A DNA stretch of 64,000 nt from Anaerolineales bacterium UBA6055 (GCA_002428985.1 DIYL01000040.1:62001-126000), one strand, 5' to 3'; positions 52,760 through 62,799 are shown, counted from the stretch's first letter. A program made the numbers and translations. Notes: generated from the letters alone by a model not told the origin.

Positions 52760-53887
52760 TTACGATAGTTGCAGAATATACCCCAACCGTAAAGCGGCTC
52801 GCTCTACCAATTCATCCGCGCGGTCTAAAGCTGTTGGCAACGGCATCGGTTTATCGACCACAGGAAAAACCGCTTGTAAGCCTGCATGATGTAGAATCTC
52901 ATCTTCTACATTTAACCCACCGACAAGAGCAATTGTAGGAACACCATGATCACGTGCCATTCGTGCTACACCAATGGGGCCTTTGCCATCAATTGTCTGT
53001 GAATCCATTTGCCCTTCGCCAGTAATCACCAAACTTGCATCCGATAAATGATTGATAAAGTTATTGTGGTCTAAGATGAGGTCGATGCCTGAGACGATTT
53101 TACAGTTGAGAAATGCCATAAGTCCGGCAGAGAATGCGCCTGCTGCACCGCCACCCTCAAGATTGCGCACATCTTTGTCAAGTTGCTCATAAATCTTGGT
53201 GAAGCAGTGCGCGAGGTTTTGTTCTAAAATCTCGACCATCTCAGGGTCTGCGCCTTTTTGTGGGCCGAAGATACGAGCCGCTCCTTTTTCACCGAGAGTT
53301 GGATTTTCGACATCTGATGCAATGATAATTTCGACGTCTTGCCAGAGCGGATCAAGCTTGCTTGTGTCAATGGTGCCGATATCAGCAAGTCCGCCACCAC
53401 CATAAGGAATGGGATTACCATCTGTATCCAGTAATTGCACACCTAATGTTTGCAGGCAACCCATACCACCATCAACAGTCGCACTACCGCCAAGACCAAT
53501 AATAAAACGTGTTGCTCCGCGTTCGAGCGCGTCACGCATGAGTTCGCCTGTGCCATAGGTTGTCGCTACCAGTGGATTCAGTTCGTCATCTGTAAGTAAT
53601 TCGATACCTGATGCTGTTGCCATTTCGATAACAGCTGTTTTACCGTTATCAATGAGCCCATAATCAGCTTGGATGGGGCGCATTAATGGGTCGTGTACAG
53701 ATACTGTGAGTCGTTCGCCTCCATTTGCAAGGAAGGCATCTAATGTCCCGTTACCGCCATCGGCAATCGGGAGTTGGTTGTAGGTTGCCGATAGACCCGA
53801 TTTCTGCAAACCACGATGAATCGCCTCAGCAACATGTTTAGCTGATAAACTATGTTTGAATGCTCCGGGGGCAATAAGAATCTTCAT
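52760..53887 (-). CDS. glxK: Glycerate kinase
   Basis: A 375-residue kinase of the GlxK/GarK family that phosphorylates D-glycerate to 2- or 3-phosphoglycerate. Family landmarks are ILIAPGAFKHSLSAKHVAEAI at the N-terminus, LPIADGGNGTLDAF, FIIGLGGSATVDGGMGC, the GGGAAGAFSAGL segment and ITGEGQMDSQT. The usual family opening reads APDSFKGSLSA; here it is APGAFKHSLSA. Its start lies 4 bases after the lipoprotein stop, followed by the HAD gene. Confidence 0.93.
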   Translation of the reverse strand: MKILIAPGAFKHSLSAKHVAEAIHRGLQKSGLSATYNQLPIADGGNGTLDAFLANGGERLTVSVHDPLMRPIQADYGLIDNGKTAVIEMATASGIELLTDDELNPLVATTYGTGELMRDALERGATRFIIGLGGSATVDGGMGCLQTLGVQLLDTDGNPIPYGGGGLADIGTIDTSKLDPLWQDVEIIIASDVENPTLGEKGAARIFGPQKGADPEMVEILEQNLAHCFTKIYEQLDKDVRNLEGGGAAGAFSAGLMAFLNCKIVSGIDLILDHNNFINHLSDASLVITGEGQMDSQTIDGKGPIGVARMARDHGVPTIALVGGLNVEDEILHHAGLQAVFPVVDKPMPLPTALDRADELVERAALRLGYILQLS

Positions 53888-53891
53888 TGGC

Positions 53892-55160
53892 TTAGCCTTC
53901 TAACCACAGCATATCAATAATCTCGCCTTCGGGATTAAAGGTGATTTGTTGCCGTAGACGGCGGTCAAAACGGTCACCGATATAGAGCTGTTGTACACCT
54001 AAGTCGACATCAACATCGCGATAAACAAATTGCTGTTCATTTGGTGCGAGGTCAAATATCGGGTTTGTTAATTGATCAAGTACAGTGAAGCGGGTCGTTG
54101 TCAGTAATTCATAGGTGATGATTTCGCTATTTGTTGAGTAGATGATGGATCGATTGTCTGCACCAAAGGCTGCATCCTGCGCAATTTCATTGATTGGGCT
54201 AATGTCATACTCGGCGCGGAAGTCGTCGGCATCATCAATCACAACAACGAAGCCGCCTTCTTCGCCTGTTGTTAAGTCTCGGGTGCGGCGTAGATAGGCA
54301 AACTGGTCACTGTCCCAATCATAAATCGCGCCAAAATCTGAGCCGAATCCGCCACCCTGTGACACAATATAGCTTGATTGTGAGGCAAAGTCATAGATAT
54401 ATGTGCCGTCTGCGTTGTAATAAACTAAGTCTTGTGATGAATTCCATGCAATGTCGCCAGTTTGCGTTGTTGATACAGGGAATAACAGTTGCTGATTATT
54501 GCCGGTTGGACAGTCGTTACTACCGATGAAGTTGGCGACATATAATGCCATGTTGGTGGTTGGCAATGGAGCAGAGAAAAATGCGATGCGATTACTATCT
54601 GGTGCAAATGTTGGACTCCGCACTTCGCCGTGCCCTAAACAGGATACCTGTTGGAGATAACTACCATCACGATTAGTCACCCAGACTTCACGGGCACTAC
54701 CACCCGACGGTGCGACAAAGGCAATCAACTCGCCGTTTGGTGAAGCTGTGATATCGGTAATGGGCTCGTCTACACCGAATGTCAATATAATCTCGTTACC
54801 TGTCCCATCAGGGAAGACTCGCGCAATAGAATCCCCATTATAGTTGTAGTAAATTGTCCCGTCTTCGCGATACCCGTCTGGTGTTGGGCTAACATTTGGG
54901 TCGATAGTTGGGAATGGGGTTTCTGATGGTAGAAGATCGGGTGTTGGTGTGAACGTTGGGGGCAAGGTTGGACGCAAACTCGTTGCTGTGGGTGCGAGCG
55001 CTGTTTCTGTGGCACTGATGGACTGTGATTCGATCGTGGCATCAAGATCAACAAGTGTTGGTAAGGTCGTATCTTGCTCTTGCTGGCATCCCGCAATTAT
55101 GCTCAGGATGATAATCCATAGGATGCCATGTTTGAGATTGGACATTCGATTATCTTTCAT
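53892..55160 (-). CDS. Propeller lipoprotein (TolB/WD40-like)
   Basis: A 422-residue lipoprotein; the signal helix GILWIIILSIIAGC ends in a lipobox cysteine. A Thr/Pro-rich linker (TPTPDLLPSETPFPTIDPNV) leads to a beta-propeller with TolB-like blades: ITASPNGELIAFVAPSGGSA, PTFAPDSNRIAFFSAPLPT and FGADNRSIIYSTNSE. It is likely surface tethered and binding rather than catalytic. ATG 55160 is used; 55145 and 55166 are in-frame options with similarly weak ribosome sites. First gene before glxK and the HAD gene. Confidence 0.78.
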   Translation of the reverse strand: MKDNRMSNLKHGILWIIILSIIAGCQQEQDTTLPTLVDLDATIESQSISATETALAPTATSLRPTLPPTFTPTPDLLPSETPFPTIDPNVSPTPDGYREDGTIYYNYNGDSIARVFPDGTGNEIILTFGVDEPITDITASPNGELIAFVAPSGGSAREVWVTNRDGSYLQQVSCLGHGEVRSPTFAPDSNRIAFFSAPLPTTNMALYVANFIGSNDCPTGNNQQLLFPVSTTQTGDIAWNSSQDLVYYNADGTYIYDFASQSSYIVSQGGGFGSDFGAIYDWDSDQFAYLRRTRDLTTGEEGGFVVVIDDADDFRAEYDISPINEIAQDAAFGADNRSIIYSTNSEIITYELLTTTRFTVLDQLTNPIFDLAPNEQQFVYRDVDVDLGVQQLYIGDRFDRRLRQQITFNPEGEIIDMLWLEG

Positions 55161-55293
55161 TGGCAAATTCAGTTTCCACCACTATTATAGACGGTGCGTA
55201 AAAACTCAACCACACGATTACCGTCCGATTAGGGAATAAATATGAATTCGGCGGTATAATTAAAGTGCGAAACTTACAGTTGGAGTGTTTGGA

Positions 55294-58200
55294 ATGCAAA
55301 GAAAAACAGGCTTTTTGACAACAATACTTGGCTTATTACTGGTGACAACAATGAGTGTTGCGGCACAAGCAACTGCAGCGTGTGCGACCTTAGTGCAACA
55401 ATCATACACTGCTACTGAATTTTTATGCGAGACCATACCGGATGGCCAAGCATGTATTGGTAACGGTGTTGTGAATGCTACGCCTGCTGATGGTGTGATA
55501 CTTGCATTTTCAGGCCCGGGTGAATTTGCCCCACTTGCACAATTGCAACGTTTGCAAGTCCAAGCTTTAACGACGCAAGCTCAGGAATGGGCTAATGTAG
55601 CAGGTAAATTAGAAGCATCTCTACGCAGTGGTGAAGATACAGTCGTTGATATGTTGTTGTTTGGTGACGCTGTCATGACCAATGCGGTGGAAAGTAACGT
55701 CGTTGCGGCCGTTGCTGATGTGCTACCTGCGACAGTTGCTGCTGCGGGTGGTGTGATTATGCGTCAAGAACCCCGTGTTGACTCCAACAATATTTGGCAA
55801 TTACTTAATGGTGAACAGATTCAAGCTATTGGACGTTCACAAGATAATCAATGGATTCGCACCATTATCCCATCCCCCAATGGTGGGGCGGCATGGGTCT
55901 TTGCACAGTTTGTTGAAGTCGAAGGTGGAAGCGAACGACTGCCAATCCAGAACAATGCATCTCCTATTCCAGCGGTTACTGCTGCATCAGAAGAAGTCTC
56001 CTATAAACCGATGCAGTCATTCCGTCTTGAAAGCTTACTGACTGATCCAGCTTGTGCGGAATCAACTGATAGCGGTGTGATGTTGCAATCACAGTCTGAA
56101 GACAGTCGGACACTCATTGAAGTGAATGGTGTGGAATTACGTCTACGCGGAACAGTCTTCATCACGGCACAGGTTGGCGATAAGATGACAATCTACAACC
56201 TCGAAGGGGAAACCGCTGTCTTGGTCGATGACCAACGCGTTGATATGACCTTAGCAACTGTAACTGAAATTCCGATGGATGCCAGTCTAGCGCCTACAGG
56301 TGCGCCGACAGAGGTTGTCCCATATTCACAAGATGTCGCAAACACCTTGATTTTCTTGCCGGTTCGCCTGTTATCGCGGAATTTCGAGGTATCGTTTATC
56401 GATGCTAGTCTGACTGCAGATACATCAACAACTACGACAGATACAACAACTGATACATCAACATCCCAGCAACAAAGTGCACCGCCTCCTCCGGCTGCGA
56501 CTGAAGCACCACCTGCTGAAGATGCAATTGACCCGTCACAGTGTCCAACATTGATTCAAGAATCTTATACCGCAGCAGAATTTTTATGTGATGGTCAAGC
56601 GCCGAATAGTGCGTGTATTGGTAATATTGGTGAAAACGGCTTGAGCCAATCAGAGCCACGTGATGGTGTCGAGAACTTTACGTTTACGAATGTTGGTGAT
56701 ATTGCAACTGCCACTGATATTTTATTCTACGAATCGACTGTATTCGATCAACCGGACCGTGTTTGGAATGTTGTTACCATGAAAATTGATATGGATACGA
56801 CAACAGGTGGTTCAGCAGAAGCAACAGTGATAACGTTTGGTGATGTTAATTTCATCAATGCAGGTGAAAGCGCACCTGAACCTGCTAGTGGTGCGGCTGT
56901 TCCGCCACCACCTGCTGCTAATACGGATAGTGGAACGACAGCTCCGCCACCACCTGCAGCAGGCACAACAACCACTGTAGCAGGCGTGCCCGCCACAATT
57001 AATGCACCCGGTGGTATCATCATTCGTTCCGAATCATTGGTTAATGCCGAAACAGTTGGACAACTACAAAATGCTGATGCTGTGACAGCCCTTGGGATTT
57101 CTGATGATCAACTCTGGGTTGAGGTACAGAATGCTGATGGTACTCTGTCTGGTTGGGTTTTCCAACAATTTGTAGAAATTGAAGGTGGGATCGAAGCGTT
57201 AGCGAATATCGATACAACTGCGCAAAATACGGCGCCACCAACTGCACCAGCTGATACAACGACGGAGACTGCAACGGATACAACAACAGATGCGTCATCA
57301 GTTGTCGGTACACCCGGCGCAATCCAGTCTGGTGGCCCCGTTGTTGTTCGTGACTTACCACGTGTCGATACGGGCACAGTCGGACAACTTGATAATGCAA
57401 CTCCAGTGAGTGTATTGGGTAAATCTGTTGACGGCGCATGGATACAAGTCCAAAGTACTGATGGTAGTGTAACGGGTTGGATTTTCCAGAACTTTGTTGC
57501 GGTTGATGGTGGTGCAGATGCACTACCAGTTATTGACCCAGCGTCGGATACATCAACCAATACGGCACCACCGCCACCACCACCTGCTGGTGGGGATGCA
57601 ACCGCCGATACCACAACGACCGCACCACCACCGCCACCTGCTGGCGGAACAACCGAAGCGACAGGTGATGAACCTGAATATACCTCAATGCAAGCGTTCC
57701 AACTGATCGGCGGAGAAATTGATAGTCGCTGTGCTGTGTCGCATGATAGTGGTGTAATGATTCAATCACCCGATGGCATTGATGGCAAAATGAAAATGCT
57801 GATCAATGATATTGAAGTTGCATTGAGTGGTACGATTTTCGTTCGTGTCGAATTAAATATTGCAACGAATATCCTCATGCTAGAAGGTGAAGTTGATGTG
57901 ACATCTGCGGATACAACCCAAACTTTGGTCGCAGGTGAAGAAACATCAATTACCATGATAAATGGTCTCTCTCCGGACGGACCACCGAACCCACCAAGTG
58001 AATACTCATTTGGTAAAGGGCGTCGTCTACCAAACTTACCCATTCGATTGATGCCACGTAATTTCCAACCGATTGTCCCGGATGAACCAGCTGATGCCGT
58101 TGTGATTAACGAACCGGAAGATGCAGCTGCATCGAGTGGTGATGGTGTCACACCATTAGGTGGGGATACGGTCGCTGTTGGCGGTACAATTGTAGACTTT

Positions 58201-58848
58201 GGTGCTGAATGTGAGATTAGTGCTGGCGATCAAGCTCGTAACTTACGCGCGGACGCAGGGTCTGGTTTTGACGTAATTAACACATTGCAACCCGGGCAAG
58301 CACTTACGGGTGTTACACAAAAACGTGGCACTGATGGAATATATTGGTATGAAACCACTAATGGTTGGATTCGCTCTGATGCAGGTGTTACGACACCAGA
58401 TTGTGAAAACCTTCCGTTATTTGGTGTGATTTATGACGCGTCTAGCGTTGGTGGTAGTGTTGAATCGGTCGCACCAGCTGCGCCACCGCCACCACCACAA
58501 CCAACCGTTCCACCACCACCGCCTATTGTTAGCGATGCGTTTGGTGCAATCTGTAATGGTGGTACAAATGCGTTCTCACAAGAAATTGAAGAGGGTGGAT
58601 CGACTTTCTTTGAATTTGGTGGTGTTTGGACAGGGCTTGCCGGAACATCTGTTACATTCAGTGCAGAAATTCCGTACTATCGTCCTGAGCTCGTCAACAT
58701 CTTGACATTCGTAAATGAGGACGGGTCTCCATGGCTTGGTTCGATTGACAACAACACGTTTACAATCAATTTTGATAGCACTCGTCGTTTCCGTGTACGG
58801 GTTGCGGGTCTATTGGGTGACTTCATTACATTGCGAGTGACTTGCTAA
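55294..58848 (+). CDS. Large secreted SH3b-repeat surface protein
   Basis: A 1,184-residue exported protein with a signal peptide (residues 1-25). It is built from duplicated modules. A Cys-rich module with an SYTATEFLCE or SYTAAEFLCD core occurs twice. SH3b domains occur four times, three ending alike (GGAAWVFAQFVEVEGG, GWVFQQFVEIEGG, GWIFQNFVAVDGG). A FecR-like module (DSGVMLQSQSEDSRTLIEVN and DSGVMIQSPDG as starts) occurs twice. Thr/Pro/Ala linkers join them. A C-terminal beta domain starts AICNGGTNAFSQEIEEGGST. SH3b domains usually bind peptidoglycan. GGAG sets the start at 55294. The stop overlaps the aldolase start (TAATG). Confidence 0.85.
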   Translation: MQRKTGFLTTILGLLLVTTMSVAAQATAACATLVQQSYTATEFLCETIPDGQACIGNGVVNATPADGVILAFSGPGEFAPLAQLQRLQVQALTTQAQEWANVAGKLEASLRSGEDTVVDMLLFGDAVMTNAVESNVVAAVADVLPATVAAAGGVIMRQEPRVDSNNIWQLLNGEQIQAIGRSQDNQWIRTIIPSPNGGAAWVFAQFVEVEGGSERLPIQNNASPIPAVTAASEEVSYKPMQSFRLESLLTDPACAESTDSGVMLQSQSEDSRTLIEVNGVELRLRGTVFITAQVGDKMTIYNLEGETAVLVDDQRVDMTLATVTEIPMDASLAPTGAPTEVVPYSQDVANTLIFLPVRLLSRNFEVSFIDASLTADTSTTTTDTTTDTSTSQQQSAPPPPAATEAPPAEDAIDPSQCPTLIQESYTAAEFLCDGQAPNSACIGNIGENGLSQSEPRDGVENFTFTNVGDIATATDILFYESTVFDQPDRVWNVVTMKIDMDTTTGGSAEATVITFGDVNFINAGESAPEPASGAAVPPPPAANTDSGTTAPPPPAAGTTTTVAGVPATINAPGGIIIRSESLVNAETVGQLQNADAVTALGISDDQLWVEVQNADGTLSGWVFQQFVEIEGGIEALANIDTTAQNTAPPTAPADTTTETATDTTTDASSVVGTPGAIQSGGPVVVRDLPRVDTGTVGQLDNATPVSVLGKSVDGAWIQVQSTDGSVTGWIFQNFVAVDGGADALPVIDPASDTSTNTAPPPPPPAGGDATADTTTTAPPPPPAGGTTEATGDEPEYTSMQAFQLIGGEIDSRCAVSHDSGVMIQSPDGIDGKMKMLINDIEVALSGTIFVRVELNIATNILMLEGEVDVTSADTTQTLVAGEETSITMINGLSPDGPPNPPSEYSFGKGRRLPNLPIRLMPRNFQPIVPDEPADAVVINEPEDAAASSGDGVTPLGGDTVAVGGTIVDFGAECEISAGDQARNLRADAGSGFDVINTLQPGQALTGVTQKRGTDGIYWYETTNGWIRSDAGVTTPDCENLPLFGVIYDASSVGGSVESVAPAAPPPPPQPTVPPPPPIVSDAFGAICNGGTNAFSQEIEEGGSTFFEFGGVWTGLAGTSVTFSAEIPYYRPELVNILTFVNEDGSPWLGSIDNNTFTINFDSTRRFRVRVAGLLGDFITLRVTC

Positions 58849-59510
58849 TGAATAGCCAAACGGCACTGCAATATGTAAACGAAAGTGGAATAGTAGCGGG
58901 AATGCGAGGTGCGTTCCCGCCCGATGTTGCCTTACAAGTGACCTCGGTCTTGATGGGCGAGGGTATCAATTGTTTTGAATTTATGATGAATTCGGAAGAG
59001 CCTATCGAAGCAATGCAAGCTGTCAAAGCCGAATATGGCGATGAAGCTTGTGTTGGGATGGGGACTGTTCTCGATGTTCCAACAGCCGAAAAAGTAATGG
59101 ATGACGGTGCAGACTTTATTGTGTCGCCTGCCTTCCAAACCGATGTAGTTAAAGCTGTACTCGCGTGTGATGTGCTGATGGGACCGGGTGTTGCCACCCC
59201 GTCTGAGGCAGTTCATGCATGGGAAATGGGTGTGAAATTGCTAAAAGTATTCCCGATTGGTGCATTAGGGATTGATTACTTTAAGGCGATGTTCGGACCA
59301 CTTGGGCATATGACGTTTATGTGTAATGGCGCGATGACCGACCAAAACGCCCGCGAATTTATTCAAGCTGGTGCAATTGCCTGTGGGATGGGTGGCTGGC
59401 TTGTGGGCGACGGTACATGGTCAGATTCTAAGTTGCGTAGCCGTGCACGAATCCTTGTGAACACAATCGATTCTGTCCGCGAAGGTCATGATCCTACCCG
59501 CGAAATTTAA
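58848..59510 (+). CDS. eda: KDPG/KHG aldolase family protein
   Basis: A 220-residue class I aldolase of the 2-keto-3-deoxy-6-phosphogluconate type. Catalytic residues match E. coli Eda: Glu44 (NCFEF) and the Schiff-base Lys133 (VKLLKVFP), with MGPGVATPSEAVHAWEMG and the phosphate-binding GGWLVGDG near the end. It would split KDPG into pyruvate and glyceraldehyde phosphate, or act on a related 2-keto sugar acid. Its start codon overlaps the stop of the large surface protein by one base. No dehydratase or dehydrogenase of the pathway is nearby. The exact substrate is not certain. Confidence 0.85.
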   Translation: MNSQTALQYVNESGIVAGMRGAFPPDVALQVTSVLMGEGINCFEFMMNSEEPIEAMQAVKAEYGDEACVGMGTVLDVPTAEKVMDDGADFIVSPAFQTDVVKAVLACDVLMGPGVATPSEAVHAWEMGVKLLKVFPIGALGIDYFKAMFGPLGHMTFMCNGAMTDQNAREFIQAGAIACGMGGWLVGDGTWSDSKLRSRARILVNTIDSVREGHDPTREI

Positions 59511-59568
59511 GCAATGGGCGAACCGCTTATTTTCAAATACCAATCATCCACTATCCAAAGGTCTTCTT

Positions 59569-60525
59569 ATGGTTGATTATCCTTTCCCGCAATATGGACC
59601 GGACACTGATACATCCCGATTGCCTAAGCCAGTGCATAAAAAAGTGCTGGCAATTACCCATGACCCTGTGCTGAAATCTGAGGGTGGTAAGACGGTTAAA
59701 GAATACTTCAACTGGAATGATTCGGCTGAACTCGCTAAACAGTATGCTGAAGATGTGCGCTGGGCGAGTTATGGCTATGCCAATTATGAGGTTGTGGAAC
59801 ATATCACGGTGGATGGCTATCCAATTAAGCGTGATGGATTTCGTTATGACGAAGATAGCTATCTATCGGCATGGCGTAAACGCGATTTTCACGATCCTGA
59901 TGGTGTCGATTATTTGGCGTTGGTTGATGAATTTAAGATGATTGAACGGGTTGATCGTGGTGAAATAGACGAAATCTGGTTGTTTGGTCATCCTTACGGT
60001 GGATATTATGAATCTATCATGGCAGGGCCGGATTCGTTTTGGTGTAATGCGCCTGCATTAGCTGGGACAGAACATGCCTCGCGACGGTTTGTGATTATGG
60101 GCTTTAACTTTGAGCGTGGCGTCGGTGAGATGCTGGAAGACCTCGGGCATCGTGCTGAGTCGATGATGTTTAAAGTCTATGAGAGAATTAAAGGGGATGC
60201 CGATTTATTCGCAAAATTCTTGAAAATTGAGCGTGATTTTCCCGGTGAAGCCGAAGTCGGTAGTGTACATTTTTCCCCAAATAGTGTGCGCGATTATGAT
60301 TGGGGCAATGCGACCCCTGTACAAAGCCGATGTGATACATGGTATAACTTCCCAGATTTAAGTGGCGACGCAAAGACGGTCACCTGCGCCGATTGGGGAG
60401 ATGGTGATATTCGCTTGCATCATTTGTGGTGGTTTCGGCACTTCCCACATATTATTGGTGAGACGGATGGTGTTTCCCATAATTGGTGGGAATATGTCAT
60501 TGATCCTAATTCAGTGAAAGCATAA
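59569..60525 (+). CDS. Conserved protein of unknown function
   Basis: A 318-residue soluble protein without signal peptide. Distinctive segments are LAITHDPVLKSEGGKTVKEY, IDEIWLFGHPYGGYYES, RRFVIMGFNFERGVGEMLED and a tail rich in Trp and His (RLHHLWWFRHFPHIIGETDG, then NWWEYV). The His, Asp and Glu content of the conserved stretches suggests an enzyme, but I recognise no family. AAAGG at 7 bases favours ATG 59569; the frame is open from 59488, overlapping the aldolase end. It follows the aldolase and may be in its operon. Confidence 0.65.
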   Translation: MVDYPFPQYGPDTDTSRLPKPVHKKVLAITHDPVLKSEGGKTVKEYFNWNDSAELAKQYAEDVRWASYGYANYEVVEHITVDGYPIKRDGFRYDEDSYLSAWRKRDFHDPDGVDYLALVDEFKMIERVDRGEIDEIWLFGHPYGGYYESIMAGPDSFWCNAPALAGTEHASRRFVIMGFNFERGVGEMLEDLGHRAESMMFKVYERIKGDADLFAKFLKIERDFPGEAEVGSVHFSPNSVRDYDWGNATPVQSRCDTWYNFPDLSGDAKTVTCADWGDGDIRLHHLWWFRHFPHIIGETDGVSHNWWEYVIDPNSVKA

Positions 60526-60604
60526 GTGAGATTGCTACGATTTAGCCTTTTATGATATGATAAGAACGTTTATAGAAGGTCATAATAGGTTATAGGATGA
60601 CTTA

Positions 60605-61090
60605 GTGGATTTATCACAACTGAGAAATCTAGTTCAGACAGCTGAATCGCAACTCGATGAGCATCTATTTGTTGTTGTTCACACATTTAAACGTGATGGT
60701 CAAAATACTGCTGTGTGTATAACAGATCGTTTGCGTAAAAAATGTCGGAAAGGCAAAGTCTGGAAATCAAAGTGTTTTCTGACAGCATTAAAAAATGCTC
60801 GGTATGGTTTTGATGAAGATTTGGCTCGTAGCCGAGGTGGACGTGATGGTATTTTTCTTCTTGACCGAGATTATCAACCCCGGAATACAATGCAGAAAAA
60901 GCTCTTCGATCAATACATTGATAAATCTGATTCGGGAATAGACGACATTGTCGTTCAACTCGATACAACTGTAGACAGTTTAAAGCCTGTTCGATTGGTC
61001 TCGCATCATATGCGACTACTCGGTATTTTACATCAAGAAAATGATTCCGACTGGTTGATACTTGTTGATTATGATGATACAAAGGGCTGA
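60605..61090 (+). CDS. Small protein of unknown function
   Basis: A 161-residue hydrophilic protein starting at GTG 60605 with AGGA upstream. The middle is basic (TDRLRKKCRKGKVWKSKCF) and the end acidic (LILVDYDDTKG). No signal, membrane helix or familiar motif was seen. It is 30 bases before the diacylglycerol kinase gene and may be co-transcribed with it. Confidence 0.5.
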   Translation: MDLSQLRNLVQTAESQLDEHLFVVVHTFKRDGQNTAVCITDRLRKKCRKGKVWKSKCFLTALKNARYGFDEDLARSRGGRDGIFLLDRDYQPRNTMQKKLFDQYIDKSDSGIDDIVVQLDTTVDSLKPVRLVSHHMRLLGILHQENDSDWLILVDYDDTKG

Positions 61091-61120
61091 TAGCTAATCT
61101 CTAACAGCTAAAGGCTAAAC

Positions 61121-62026
61121 ATGTCAAAGACGCTTATTGTTTTAAACCCTCATGCGGCAAATGGTCGTGCCGGACAACTCTGGTCTACAATTGAACCAAT
61201 CTTATGGGACAAACTGGGTGAATTGGTTGTGGCTGTTACACAAACCTCAGCCGATGTCGCTCATCATATCCATGAAGCATATTCGGCGGGTCTCACACGA
61301 GTGATTTCAATCGGTGGTGATGGCACCAATCACAGCCTTATTAATGCTCTGGCTAAACATAACGAGACGTACCCTGATATGCCTCCAATGCAATATGGCA
61401 TGTTACCTGTTGGAACAGGGCGGGATTGGGCACGCAGCTTAGGGATTCCATTTGATATCGAAGATGCAGCTGAATGGATTGTCAATGCAAAGCCGACACC
61501 AGTAGATGTCGGACAGGTACAACTGGATGATCGTAGTGTTTATTTTCTCAATATTGCGAGTGTCGGCATCAGCGGTGATGTTGTGAAACGGGTCGAACAA
61601 TCCAAACGTCGCCCGTGGTCGTTTTTGTCGGCGACACTACGAACGATGCTGGCGTATCAGCTACCTGATGTGCAGATTCGCGTCGATGGTCAAGATTGGT
61701 ATGAGGGCAGATCCTATTTGACTGCTATTGCTAATGGCACAACCTTTGGGCGCGGGATGCAAGTTGCGCCAACAGCCGAGATTACTGATGGGTTGTTTGA
61801 TGTAGTTCATTTTGAAGGGATGAATCACTTGCGGGCAATTGATACAATTCGTAGGGTCTATTCGGGTGGGCATATGACTGCGAAACCTGTGCATTATACC
61901 CGTGCAAAGGCTGTTGAAATTATAGGGGTTAAAGGCCTATTGGGTATGGAGCTAGATGGTGAATTTGCTCAAGGCCAAAACTTACGCTTTGACCTCAAAC
62001 AAGGGATATTATATCTACTGATTTAG
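61121..62026 (+). CDS. Diacylglycerol/lipid kinase, DagK-YegS family
   Basis: A 301-residue lipid kinase. The N-terminus LIVLNPHAANGRAG and the nucleotide loop ISIGGDGTNHSLINAL (GGDGT) are family signatures, followed by MLPVGTGRDWARSLGIPFD, where most members have GTxNDFAR. The C-terminal beta sandwich includes AIANGTTFGRGMQVAP. It phosphorylates diacylglycerol or a similar lipid with ATP at the membrane. Its stop overlaps that of the convergent response regulator by 4 bases. Confidence 0.9.
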   Translation: MSKTLIVLNPHAANGRAGQLWSTIEPILWDKLGELVVAVTQTSADVAHHIHEAYSAGLTRVISIGGDGTNHSLINALAKHNETYPDMPPMQYGMLPVGTGRDWARSLGIPFDIEDAAEWIVNAKPTPVDVGQVQLDDRSVYFLNIASVGISGDVVKRVEQSKRRPWSFLSATLRTMLAYQLPDVQIRVDGQDWYEGRSYLTAIANGTTFGRGMQVAPTAEITDGLFDVVHFEGMNHLRAIDTIRRVYSGGHMTAKPVHYTRAKAVEIIGVKGLLGMELDGEFAQGQNLRFDLKQGILYLLI

Positions 62027-62796
62027 TACATTTTGGCAGATGGATTACTTTTGTTATCTTCTGCCTTGGTTGGAACACTCGCAGATGTGTTGGTTTCAGC
62101 GAGTTTATCATCGCCTTCTGCTTTGTTATCTTTTTTCATCGCAATAGGACGCGCAGGTTCGGTGGGGGGAGTTGGTGCCTCTTGTGTTTCTGTTTCAGCA
62201 ACTACAGTTTTAGTGGCTGATTCGCTCCCAGTTTCAACCTGTTCTGTTTGTGCTTTATCTTCTGGATGATCTACAGAGCTTGCTTCTGCAACCTGTGGTG
62301 CGTCATCAGTAACTGCTGGTGTATTGTCAATCTTTGATTTGGTAGCATCTTTATCTGTGGATGCGTTGTCCGATGTTTCGGCGGTTTCAGCGACTGTTGT
62401 TACCGCATCTTGTGGTTTTTCCGCTGGTACGTTGTTTTTCTGTTTTTCGTATGTTTGGAACAGTTTGACCAATTCCGCGACAGGTAGTGGCTTCGACATA
62501 TAGCCGGTACAGCCTGCCTCCATACAACGCTCTTTATCACCGACCATCGCATAGGCGGTGACAGCATATATCGGGGTTTTGAATCCTTTTTCGCGTAGTT
62601 TTTTGACAACTTCGATACCCGTTAGTTCTCCAGCAAGCTGGATATCCATTAAGACAAGGTCGGGGTCATCGCTTTCAAAATTATTGAATGCATCCATCCC
62701 GTCAATATAATTAATAATTTCGTGTTTACCCATGCGAGCGACACGCTTAACAAGATGGACATTGGCAATGTTGTCTTCTACATAGACAATACGCAT
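62023..62796 (-). CDS. Response regulator with long disordered tail
   Basis: A 257-residue protein. Residues 1-120 are a receiver domain: E7-D8, phospho-acceptor Asp51 (LVLMDIQLAG), a conserved Thr/Ala switch in YAVTAYAM and Lys in SKPLPVAEL. The remaining ~135 residues are low-complexity Ala, Thr, Glu, Lys and Pro with no domain; a flexible linker or partner-binding tail is likely. It starts 3 bases after the histidine kinase stop, so the two form a two-component pair. No DNA-binding output domain is present. Confidence 0.88.
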   Translation of the reverse strand: MRIVYVEDNIANVHLVKRVARMGKHEIINYIDGMDAFNNFESDDPDLVLMDIQLAGELTGIEVVKKLREKGFKTPIYAVTAYAMVGDKERCMEAGCTGYMSKPLPVAELVKLFQTYEKQKNNVPAEKPQDAVTTVAETAETSDNASTDKDATKSKIDNTPAVTDDAPQVAEASSVDHPEDKAQTEQVETGSESATKTVVAETETQEAPTPPTEPARPIAMKKDNKAEGDDKLAETNTSASVPTKAEDNKSNPSAKMY

Positions 62797-62799
62797 AGT

